This document shows, piece after piece, positions 24,337-33,100 of a stretch of 64,000 bases of DNA. A program made the translations under genes and the position numbers. The notes beneath the pieces were generated by a model, which had not been told where the DNA came from, did not search any database, and saw nothing but the letters and a program-made list of their open reading frames with translations. This DNA is from Roseococcus thiosulfatophilus (GTDB taxonomy: Bacteria; Pseudomonadota; Alphaproteobacteria; Acetobacterales; Acetobacteraceae), in contig NZ_JAFFQY010000011.1 in the NCBI RefSeq assembly GCF_017311575.1, forward strand, positions 310,001-374,000. The letters are read 5' to 3'. The stretch's first letter is position 1. Each line of letters opens with the position of its first letter.

Positions 24337-24780
24337 TCAGCCCGGCCGCACCAGCGCGCCGATCTGGAACAGCAGCCCGTATTCCTCGATGCTGTTCCAC
24401 TCCTCCGCCACCTTGCCGTTCTCGAAGCGGTAGATGTCCGTCGCGCTGAAGGTGACGGGCCGGCCGGTGGGCGGATAGACGCGCCCGGGGTCGGTCAGGT
24501 CGGTGAAGGGGCCGGCATGGGTGCCCACCGCGCTCCAGCGGCAGACCACGCGGTCGCCCTCGCCCAGCAGGTGCTCGACCGTGTAGCGGGCGGGGAAGGC
24601 CGTGAGGAAGGCGCCGATGGCCGCCTTGCAGGCCGCGAAGCCGATGATGGGCGGCAGGCCAGGGAAGCGGCAGACATAGTTGGGCGCGAAGGCCTCATCC
24701 ATGATGTCCACGTCGCCCGCGCTGAAGCCCACCTCATAGACCTTGCGGATCAGTTCCATGTTCCGCCGGGTGTCGTCCAT
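24337..24780 (-). CDS. SnoaL-like/ester cyclase family protein
   Basis: A 147-residue cytoplasmic protein with the cystatin-like alpha+beta barrel of the SnoaL polyketide-cyclase superfamily. It opens with NMELIRKVYEVGFSAGDVDI, then FAPNYVCRFPGLPPIIGF. The barrel strands include VEHLLGEGDRVVCRWSAVGTH and TDIYRFENGKVAEEWNSIEE. Most bacterial members outside polyketide clusters have no proven function, and no polyketide genes are nearby. It is single-gene, convergent with glpD. Confidence 0.75.
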   Translation of the reverse strand: MDDTRRNMELIRKVYEVGFSAGDVDIMDEAFAPNYVCRFPGLPPIIGFAACKAAIGAFLTAFPARYTVEHLLGEGDRVVCRWSAVGTHAGPFTDLTDPGRVYPPTGRPVTFSATDIYRFENGKVAEEWNSIEEYGLLFQIGALVRPG

Positions 24781-24840
24781 GGCCGCCTGCGCCCCCGCTG
24801 TGCGCGGAAGGACATAGCACCACCGGGGGTTGTGTCGCCA

Positions 24841-25362
24841 TCAGGGAATGGGCGGCGCCGCCATGCCCTCGCCCAATGCGCGCGTCATCAGCACCGTGTC
24901 CACCCAGCGCCCATGCTTCCAGCCCGTGCCCGGCAGCACACCGGCATGGGTGAAGCCGAGTGCGGCGTGCAGCGCGATGGAGGCCGCATTCCCTCTGTCG
25001 CCGATGACGGCCACCATCAGCCGCGCGCCCAATGCCTCGCAGCGCGGCAGCAGCGCCGCGAGCAGGGCCCGCCCCACCCCGCCGCGCCCGGCGTCCGGCG
25101 CCACATAGACGCTGTCCTCCACCGTGAAGCGGTAGGCCGGGCGGGTGCGGAAGGCGCCGGCATAGGCATAGCCCAGCACGCGGCCGTCCTCTTCCGCCAC
25201 CAGGTAGGGGTAGCCGCCGGCCAACAAGGCGTCGCGCCGGCGCGTCATCTCCTCCAGGTCGGGCGGATCGAGTTCGAAGCTGGCCAGGCCATGCCGGACC
25301 CAATGGCCGTAGATGGCGGTGATGGCGGGCAAATCCCCTGCCCGGCTGTCGCGGATGAGCAT
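24841..25362 (-). CDS. GNAT acetyltransferase, phosphinothricin-acetyltransferase-like
   Basis: A 173-residue N-acetyltransferase. MLIRDSRAGDLPAITAIYGH is the usual opening of the PAT/MddA subgroup. The acetyl-CoA loop is APDAGRGGVGRALLAALLP, and the C-terminal part NAASIALHAALGFTHAGVLP followed by GWKHGRWVDTVLM is typical of enzymes acting on methionine sulfone, methionine sulfoximine or phosphinothricin. The physiological substrate is not known. It is monocistronic and divergent from the enoyl-CoA hydratase. Confidence 0.85.
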   Translation of the reverse strand: MLIRDSRAGDLPAITAIYGHWVRHGLASFELDPPDLEEMTRRRDALLAGGYPYLVAEEDGRVLGYAYAGAFRTRPAYRFTVEDSVYVAPDAGRGGVGRALLAALLPRCEALGARLMVAVIGDRGNAASIALHAALGFTHAGVLPGTGWKHGRWVDTVLMTRALGEGMAAPPIP

Positions 25363-25460
25363 GAACCGGGCATTGCGCCATCACGCCGCGCGCCGCAAGC
25401 GGATGACCGGGCGACCGATCCGCGCTATCGCTTGTTTCGCCAGCAAGGGGAGGATGCGCG

Positions 25461-26255
25461 ATGGACGGCATGACGGAGGAGGCGACCACGCCGGTCCTGA
25501 CGGTGGAGGGCGCCATCGCCACCATCCGCCTCAACCGCCCGCGCGTGCACAACCGCATCGAGCCGGCGGACCTGCTGGCGCTGTCCGAACACCTGACGGC
25601 CATCGAGGCCAACCCGGCCATCCGCGTGGCCATCCTGACGGGCACGGGCAAGTCCTTTTCCTCCGGCTACCATCTGGGCGATTTGGCCGCGCGGCCGGGG
25701 GCGGAGGTGACGGCGCGGGCGGATGGGCCCTCCTTCGAGGGGGTGGCGACGCAGCTCGAAAACCTGCGCGTGCCCGTGATCTGCCGGCTGAATGGCGGGG
25801 TCTATGGGGGGTCCACGGACCTCGCGCTGTGCTGCGACTTCCGCATCGGCGTGGACACGGCCGAGATGATGATGCCGGCCGCCAAGCTGGGCGTGCATTA
25901 CTACCCCTCGGGCATGCTGCGCTATGTGAGCCGGCTGGGGCTGAACGCCGCCAAGAAGCTGTTCCTGACGGCCGAGACCATCAAGGCGCCCGAGATGCTG
26001 GCCATCGGCTACCTCACCGAGATGCTGCCGGCCGAGGCGCTGGACGCGCGGGTGCGCGCGCTGGCCGAACGCCTTGCCGCCATGGCGCCGCTGGCCGTGC
26101 AGGGCATCAAGCGCAGCCTGAACGAGATCGCCCGGCAGGATTTCGACGAGGCCGGCGCGCTGGCGCGGGCCAATCAGAGCCAGGCGAGCGAGGACCTGAA
26201 GGAGGGGCTGGCGGCGTTCCGGGAGAAAAGGGCGCCGGTGTTTCGGGGGCGCTGA
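25461..26255 (+). CDS. Enoyl-CoA hydratase/isomerase family protein
   Basis: A 264-residue crotonase-fold protein. Oxyanion-hole segments are FSSGYHLGDLA and RLNGGVYGGSTDLALCCDFRI. Where classical hydratases carry catalytic glutamates, this has a glycine/serine (VYGGST) and a histidine-tyrosine region (KLGVHYYPSG). It may thus be an isomerase, a CoA hydrolase or another crotonase activity, not a standard beta-oxidation hydratase. The start follows AGGGGAGGATGCGCG. It is a single gene, ending at a strong hairpin before the convergent bcsC gene. Confidence 0.85.
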   Translation: MDGMTEEATTPVLTVEGAIATIRLNRPRVHNRIEPADLLALSEHLTAIEANPAIRVAILTGTGKSFSSGYHLGDLAARPGAEVTARADGPSFEGVATQLENLRVPVICRLNGGVYGGSTDLALCCDFRIGVDTAEMMMPAAKLGVHYYPSGMLRYVSRLGLNAAKKLFLTAETIKAPEMLAIGYLTEMLPAEALDARVRALAERLAAMAPLAVQGIKRSLNEIARQDFDEAGALARANQSQASEDLKEGLAAFREKRAPVFRGR

Positions 26256-26266
26256 CGCGCCTTTCA

Positions 26267-26302
26267 GCGCCTGATCCCGCGACGCCCTCGCGGATCAGGC
26301 GC
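26267..26302. terminator. Strong bidirectional hairpin between convergent genes
   Basis: GCGCCTGATCC and GGATCAGGCGC pair perfectly over 11 bp, extended by four more pairs past a one-base bulge, around a CGCCC loop. It lies between the enoyl-CoA hydratase and bcsC stops. The CTGATC/GATCAG arms resemble the outer arms of the dispersed palindrome family. Confidence 0.7.
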
Positions 26303-26307
26303 CTCCC

Positions 26308-29300
26308 TCAGAACCGCCCCTGCAACCTGAGCTGCACCACCGTCTCATCCCAGTTCGCCGATTTGTCGTACTGGAACCCCGCCCCGATATTGATCCGCGG
26401 CGTAATCGCGTAATCAATATTCCCCCGCAGCCCCGCGATGAAGTTCTGCTGGCTCTGCCCCGGATAGCGCGTGATCAGCGTGTTCGTCGCATCCTGCGCC
26501 GCCGCCGCGATCAGCTGGTTCTGCAGGAAGCGGTTGTTCGGGAACACGTCGCTCGGGTTCTCGCGCCACACCGCGAAGCCCGCCGTGCCGCCGAGGCGAT
26601 AGGTGAAGTCCCCCGCACGCCCGCGGTAATCCACCGGGATATTGGCCGCGAAGAAGCTCTGCGGGCTGTAGTAGCCGCCATGGCCCAGCGTGAAGAAGCG
26701 CAGGTTCCGCTGGTAGCCGAAATAGACCAGGTCGCCGCCCACGGTCAGTTCGCCGCCCTCGCTGCGCAGGATGGGGTAGGAAATGCCCGCCCCCGCCTCG
26801 ACGCGCGTGTTGCGCGCCACCTCCTGCCCCTCGAAGATCGAATAGCCGCCGCCGACATAGGCGAAGCCCGGTCCCACCGGGATTTCCACCTGCGCCCGCC
26901 CGCCCGTGCGGACCACCATGCCGAAATCGCGCCCCGCCAGCCGGTCGCGCTGCCCGGCCCAGGAGAGCAGGCTGTCCTGCACCGAACGCCGCTCACCCAC
27001 CACGCGCAGCCGCACGCCGCCGATCTGCGGGGCGAGTTCCACGCCGCCCAGGATGGTCGCGCGCGGAAAGCCGATGGGCGACGAGGTGACATCCGCCCGC
27101 AGCCAGTCGTCGCGCCGATAGGCCATGCCGACATTCACGCCGGCCGCATTGGTCCGCGGCGTGCCCGCCCCGGCCCCCAGCAGCGGGTTGCCGCCGAAGC
27201 GGATGCGCGTGGCCAGGTCCGTGCCCAGGGTCCCGCTGTCCAGCGAAACGCCCGTCATCCGCGCCGTCAGCCGCCCGCCGATGCCCGGCGGCGTGATCTC
27301 CGCCTCCACGGGGGCGATGATGGACTGCATCCGGTCCAGCCCCGCGCTGCCCGAGCGCTGGCGGAAGCTGGGCGTGGCGGTGACGATGAAGCCCGTCTCC
27401 CGCTCCAGGCTGGCCAGTTCCGTCGCGATCTCGCGGGAGACGCGGTCCTGCGGCACGCCGGGCGCGGGCGCGCTGGTCGCCACGGCGCCCGCGCGGGCGA
27501 AGGGGTTGGGCAGCATGGCGGGCGGCAGGCCGGGCGTGCCGGGGATGGTCTGGAAGCCGAGTTCGGCGCGCCTTGCCTCGGCCGCCTGTTCCAGGGCGCG
27601 GCGGGCGCGGGCCTCGTTGTTGGTGGCGCGGGCATAGCGCGCCTCCAGGACCGACATGCGGCTGTCGCGCGGGTGCAGGCGCAGGCCTTCCGTCACCAGC
27701 GCCTCGGCGCGGTTGAAGTCGCGCATCGCCACGGCGGCATCCAGCGCCGCCTGCCGCGCATCCAGGCTGCGCGGGTTGCGGGCCAGGATGCCCTCGGCGA
27801 TGCGCAGGGCCTCGGCCGGCTCGCGCGCCCCCTGGTGCAGGCGGGCGAGTGCCAGGCGGGCTTCGGTATTGTCCGGGTCGCGTTGCAGCACGGGGCGCAG
27901 CTGCTCGAAGGCCTGGGCCTGGTTGCCCTCGTTGTTGAGCCGGTCGGAGGCGCGGATGGCCGCGCCCGCCCGCAGCGAGGCGATGTCGCGCCGCTGCTCG
28001 GCCGTCACGCGCCCCTGCTCGATCTGGTCGGCGAGCGCCAGCGCCTCGGCGTCGAGCCCGGCGCTCAGAAGCGCGCCCGCGATGGCGAGCCGTGGCGTGG
28101 CGCCGGCGGCGCGGTTCGCGGCCTCGCCCACCCGCGCCGCCTCGGCGGCGCCGAAACGGTCATTGGCATCGGCGAAGGCGCGGATGACGGCGGCGGCGGT
28201 GGCGCCGGTGGGGTCCGGCCGGGCGGCCAGCGTCACCAGCTGCACCCGCGCCTCGGGCGCGCTGCGCGCCAGGCCCTGGGCGGCGCGCTGCACGTCGCGC
28301 TGGGCGCGGATGCCGGTGGCGAGCCGCCCCATATCGGCCGTGCGCTGGGCGGGGGGGATGCGGTTGAGGAAGCCCTCGGCCTCGGTGAGCCGCCCCTCCT
28401 CCTCGGCCAGCAGGGCGGCGGCGAAGAGGTCGTCGCGGCTGCCGCGGCGGGCGGCCAACTCCTCCATCAGCGCGCGGCCCTCGATGGCGCGGCCCTGGCG
28501 GCGCAGCACGCGGGCGAGGTCCAGGCGCAGCCAGGTGTCGTCGGGGGCGAGTTGCACGGCCTGGCGCAGCAGGGCGGCGGCCACGCCCGCATCGGCGGCG
28601 CGGGCGGCCTCGGCGCGCAGGCGGCCGGCTTCGCCGGGGGTGGTGGTGGTGCCGCCAGCCTCGCCGCCGCCCGCTGTGCGCGGCAGGGCGATGCCCGGGC
28701 GCCCCTGGCCGCGCAGGGCCGCGTTCAGCCCGACCTGGGCGGGGGCGAAGGCGGGGCGGCGGGCGAGGGCCGCGCGATAGCGCTGCTCGGCCGCCTCGAA
28801 GTCGCGGCGGCGGAGCGCGATGTCGCCCAGCAGCACCTCGATGTCCGTGCGGTCCTCGACGGTGCGGCGGGCGGCGCTGCGGGCGATCTCATCGGCCTCG
28901 TCCAGCCGGCCGCGGTTGAGCGCGGCGCGGCCGGCGGCCAGTTCCAGCCCATAGGCCGCGCCGTCCAGCGCGGGCTGCCATTGCTGGGCGCGGGAGGGGT
29001 CGGCGGCCACCGCCTGTTCCAGCAGGCGCCGCGCCTCGGCGGCGCGCCCTTCGCGCAGGCGCACGATGCCGAGCCCGCCCAGCGCATCCGCGTCATTGGG
29101 GTTGGTGGCGAGGATGGCCTCGAAGCGCCGCGCCGCGTCGGTGGGGGCGCCGGCTTCCAGGCGCTGGAAGGCCTCCTGGCGGGCCTCGGCCGTGGGGTCG
29201 GGGCGGGGGATGGCGGCCAGCGAGCGGCGCAGCTCCGCATCGGCCGGGAAGCGCTGGAGATAGGCCTGGGTGGCGTCCACGAAGGCGGGGTCGCCCGCGC

Positions 29301-30024
29301 TCCAGACCAGGGCCTGGCGCCAGGCGGCGCGCGCCTCGGCCGCGACCTCGGGGTTGTCGGCCAGGGGCACGAGGCGACGGATGCCCTCGGCGCGGGTGCC
29401 GGGCTGGAAGGTCAGCGTCTGGGCGGCGGCGAGGCGCACGCGCGGCGAGGCATCGGGCCGGTCGGCCAGCGTCTCCAGGCCGCGCCGCCCCTCGGCGGCC
29501 CCGGCCCGGGTGGCGGCCAGCGCCTGGAAGTATTCCTGGGCGAAGGGCGGCGTGGGCCCCTGCGCGCCGAAGATGGCGCGGTAGCGGGCGGCGGCCTCCT
29601 CCGCGCGGCCGGCGCGGGCCAGGGCGCGCGCCTCCTCGATGGCGTTGCGGTCAATGGCAGCGCCGCGGATGGCCTGTTCGGCGGCGCGGGTCTGCTCGGG
29701 CGTGGCGCCGGCCTCGCGCAGGCGCTGGGTGAAGGCGGCCGCACCCGCCTGGTTGCCGCGCGCGGCCTCGATGCGGGCGGAAAGCGCCAGCGCCTCGGCA
29801 TTGCGGGGGTCGGCGGCCAGGGCGCGCTGCACCGCGGCCGCGGCCTGGTCGTTCTGTTCGAGGGAGAGCCAGCGTTCGGCCTGCCGCAGCAGGATGTCCA
29901 CGGCGCGCGAGGCACCGGCCTCGGCCGCCACGCCATTGGTGGCGGGCGGGACGGCCTGCGCCAGACCCGAGGCCGGCACCAGCACGGCGCCGCCCAGCAG
30001 CAAAGTGGCCCGCAGCCTACGCAT
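26308..30024 (-). CDS. bcsC: Cellulose synthase subunit BcsC (outer-membrane export channel)
   Basis: A 1238-residue secretion protein. It has a signal peptide (MRRLRATLLLGGAVLVPASGLAQ), about 750 residues of tetratricopeptide repeats lining the periplasm, and a C-terminal region of about 350 residues that forms the outer-membrane beta-barrel. Barrel-region landmarks include GVSLDSGTLGTDLATRIRFG, GEQ-like strands and the final aromatic residue (QLRLQGRF). It guides the nascent glucan out of the cell. The start ATG was chosen for the ribosome site GGGGGGATGTG and the signal peptide. It lies 103 bp downstream of the bcsAB fusion gene and is the last gene of the operon. No bcsZ or bcsD follows. 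Confidence 0.93.
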   Translation of the reverse strand: MRRLRATLLLGGAVLVPASGLAQAVPPATNGVAAEAGASRAVDILLRQAERWLSLEQNDQAAAAVQRALAADPRNAEALALSARIEAARGNQAGAAAFTQRLREAGATPEQTRAAEQAIRGAAIDRNAIEEARALARAGRAEEAAARYRAIFGAQGPTPPFAQEYFQALAATRAGAAEGRRGLETLADRPDASPRVRLAAAQTLTFQPGTRAEGIRRLVPLADNPEVAAEARAAWRQALVWSAGDPAFVDATQAYLQRFPADAELRRSLAAIPRPDPTAEARQEAFQRLEAGAPTDAARRFEAILATNPNDADALGGLGIVRLREGRAAEARRLLEQAVAADPSRAQQWQPALDGAAYGLELAAGRAALNRGRLDEADEIARSAARRTVEDRTDIEVLLGDIALRRRDFEAAEQRYRAALARRPAFAPAQVGLNAALRGQGRPGIALPRTAGGGEAGGTTTTPGEAGRLRAEAARAADAGVAAALLRQAVQLAPDDTWLRLDLARVLRRQGRAIEGRALMEELAARRGSRDDLFAAALLAEEEGRLTEAEGFLNRIPPAQRTADMGRLATGIRAQRDVQRAAQGLARSAPEARVQLVTLAARPDPTGATAAAVIRAFADANDRFGAAEAARVGEAANRAAGATPRLAIAGALLSAGLDAEALALADQIEQGRVTAEQRRDIASLRAGAAIRASDRLNNEGNQAQAFEQLRPVLQRDPDNTEARLALARLHQGAREPAEALRIAEGILARNPRSLDARQAALDAAVAMRDFNRAEALVTEGLRLHPRDSRMSVLEARYARATNNEARARRALEQAAEARRAELGFQTIPGTPGLPPAMLPNPFARAGAVATSAPAPGVPQDRVSREIATELASLERETGFIVTATPSFRQRSGSAGLDRMQSIIAPVEAEITPPGIGGRLTARMTGVSLDSGTLGTDLATRIRFGGNPLLGAGAGTPRTNAAGVNVGMAYRRDDWLRADVTSSPIGFPRATILGGVELAPQIGGVRLRVVGERRSVQDSLLSWAGQRDRLAGRDFGMVVRTGGRAQVEIPVGPGFAYVGGGYSIFEGQEVARNTRVEAGAGISYPILRSEGGELTVGGDLVYFGYQRNLRFFTLGHGGYYSPQSFFAANIPVDYRGRAGDFTYRLGGTAGFAVWRENPSDVFPNNRFLQNQLIAAAAQDATNTLITRYPGQSQQNFIAGLRGNIDYAITPRINIGAGFQYDKSANWDETVVQLRLQGRF

Positions 30025-30127
30025 CACATCCCCCCGGCGCCGGGCCACGGCCCGCGCGTTCGGCTACCGCCATCCCCATGGCGGCACCGTCCCACAGGAT
30101 AACGGCCGTGCCCCCGCTTTGCCACCA

Positions 30128-33100
30128 TCAACTGCGGCTTCTGAGGCGGTTCACCTCGCGCCGCCGCAGGATCCAGTAGACCGGCAGGCCCAGCAGCGCG
30201 CCCACGGCCAGCAGCAGCAGCAGGGCGCGTTCCGGGCGGTCGCCCAGCCAGATCTGCGGCAGCAGCCACCAGGGGGCCTCGCCCACATGGTAGGGCGACA
30301 TGGTGCGGAAGGATTGCACCGTGCCGCCCGACAGCACCGCCGTGTCGCCCTGGATGGCCGGCGCCTGCACCGGGTCGCGCAGGGCCTGGACCATCTGCGC
30401 CACGGCGGCCGGGGTGGCCCCCGTGATGGCCACGACCGAACGCCCGGACTGGAGCGGGCTTTCCGCCCCCAGCACCGCGCCGAAGCCCTCGCCCAGCGTG
30501 CCGAGGGCCGCCGAGGCGCGGCTGCGCTCATCGCGCGAGGGCGCGCTCAGGATCAGGGCGCGCGCCTCCTGGAAGGCGTCCGGCAGGGCGATGGACAGGC
30601 GTTCGCCCTCCATCCGCACCGCCGCGTCGCGCAGCAGGGTGCTGAGGGCCGGCTGGCGGCCCAGCGCGCCGATCACCAGCAGGTCCCGCGCGGCGGCGGA
30701 GGCGAGCTGCGGCGGCGTGACCACCTGCAGCCCCGTGGCCGCGATGCCCGTGATGGCCGAAAGCTGGCCGATGGCGTCGAGGAAGGCCCCCTGCTCCACC
30801 GTGCTCGCGCGCTCGGGCAGCACGGCGGCGGTGCCCGAGAGGTCCGCCATGCGGGTGAAGGGGAAGCCCGCGCTGGCGAAGAAGCCGAGATTGGGCATCT
30901 GGGCGAAGCGATGGATGCGCCGCAGGTCTATGGTGCTGTCCGGCTCCAGCGCCGCGCGCGGCGGGGCCGGGATGTCCACGCATTCGCCCCGGTTCAGGGG
31001 CCGCATGTCGAAGCGCAATTGCAGCTCGTCGCGGCCCAGCAGCAGGTAGGGCGGGATGATGGCGCGGCCGCTGCGCCGCGCGGTGTCGAAGCCCAGCAAC
31101 TCCCAGAAGGGGTCGGTGGCCCAGCGCGTCGGGATCCAGGGCTCCGGGTCCGCCAGGCGGAAGGAACGCAGGTAGGAGCCGGAGACCGAGACATCGAGCC
31201 GCGAGGAGGAGACGTCAATGATGGGCCCCTCCGGCGCGCGGAAATTGAGGTCCACCGGAAAACCGCGCCCGCGGAAGGTCAGGATGTCGGGCGAGGTGCG
31301 CAGCGGCACACGGATGGCACCGGTGGAATAGCCGGTCGCCTGCAAGGCCTCCCGTTCCACCAGCGAACCCAGCATCAGCGGCGCGTCGGTGCGGACCCAG
31401 CGCGGGCTGTCATAGGGCTGGCGCGGCGGAATGGTGGGCGCGACCACGCGCGCCATCTCGCCCGCCAGGGTGCCGCGCGCGGCCACCAGGGCGAGGGCCG
31501 CCGGCACCAGCTCCGCCTCGCTGCGCCCGCCCAGCACCAGCAGCGTGCCGAAGGGGTCGTCCGGATGCGGCAGCATGGCGAGCGTGGGCCCGTCCATGCG
31601 CGGCATGGTGAGGCCCGGCACGGCATCCGGGCCGGTGGCGAGAATGATGGCATCGCCCTCGCGCGGGAGCGCGCGGCCCACGGGGAAGGTCGCGCCGCGA
31701 TAATCGGCTTGCACCGCGAACCAGGAGGCCGCGATGCCCGCCGCCCGCAGCGCGGAGGGGCCCGCGCCCTCGGGGATGACCACGGGGATGATCACCTGGC
31801 CTTGCAGCACGCGCCGATCGAACAGCGGCTCGGGCAGGCGGGAGAGGTCGCGCTGGGGCGGCAGCCGCTCGATCCGCATCCGCATGGTCGAGAGGTCCGA
31901 CACATTCGCCCAGAGCAGGCCGGAATTGGGGTCGTTGCACTCGGTGGTGTAGCGGCCGGAGAAGCGGAAGTTCAGCCGGTTGATCTCGGAGAAGAACAGC
32001 GGGTCCACCGGAAATTCCAGCGGGCCGAAGGCCTGCCGGGCGGAATCTATCGGAATGGCGCCCACCGCCTGCTCGTTCAGCGTCACCGCCACCTGGCTCA
32101 GCGAGGGGATGAGCGAGGGCGAGGCGGCGCCGGAGACGATCAGGCTCGCCTCCGTCACCACCTCATCGGCGCGCAGGCCGAAAAGGACGCCCTGCAAATC
32201 CTGGATGCCGCGCAGCTGCATGGGGCCGGTCAGCCCCAGGTCGCGCAGGGTGCGCGTCACCACCCGCGCGCCGCTGGGCGGGGGCGGCAGGCTGGGGGCG
32301 GGCGCCAGGGCCGGCGCGGGCTCCGGCAGCGGCGCCGGCGGCAGCAGGGGGGCGGGTGCCACCAGGGGCGGCGGCGGCTCGGGCGCCGGCTGCGCCTGGG
32401 CGGGCGTGGGGGCACGTTGCGCGGGCCGGGGCTGCTGCGCGAAGGCGCCACCTGTGCCCACCAGCAGCAGCAGGCCGGTGAGCCCCGCGACCACCCGCGC
32501 GCCGGCCGTCACCACCGTGGCGGCGCCCGACGACTGTTGCCGGCGTGGCGGCACCACGCCCGAGGCGCGCCCCTCGGTGGCGGGCTTGGGCGCCTCGGGC
32601 GGCACCGGCTTGTGCCCCGGCCGCACCCGGCCGAAGCGATACTTGTTGAACACCACGTCGGCCGTGGCCGCGACCACATTGCCGAGCGAGCGCAGCGGCC
32701 GGTCCAGCGGCCACTTGTCCCAGTAGAGCCAGGCATCGGCGCGGCCGAAGAAGGCGCGCACCACGTTGGATTCGTCCTGCAGGTCCTCGATCAGGAATTG
32801 CAGGTAGGCGTCATTGCCCTCCCAGCGCACCACGGTCGCCTTCAGGGGAATTTCCTCGCCGCCCGAATGGAGGAGCAGGTCCACCCGGTCGCCATCGGCG
32901 AGGCCAAGGGGACGGTCCAGCCGCAGCCGCGTGCCGGAGAGCGAGAGGTCCTGCGTCATGGACGGCAGGCGCGTGCCATCGGCCAGCACCAGCTCGCCCG
33001 GCACATGGGCGGCGACGCGCGCGCGCAGGCGCGACTGCTCGCGCTCCCGCCCCACGGCCACGCCGGCCGAGAGCGGCACCAGCGCCAGGCCCGCCCAGAT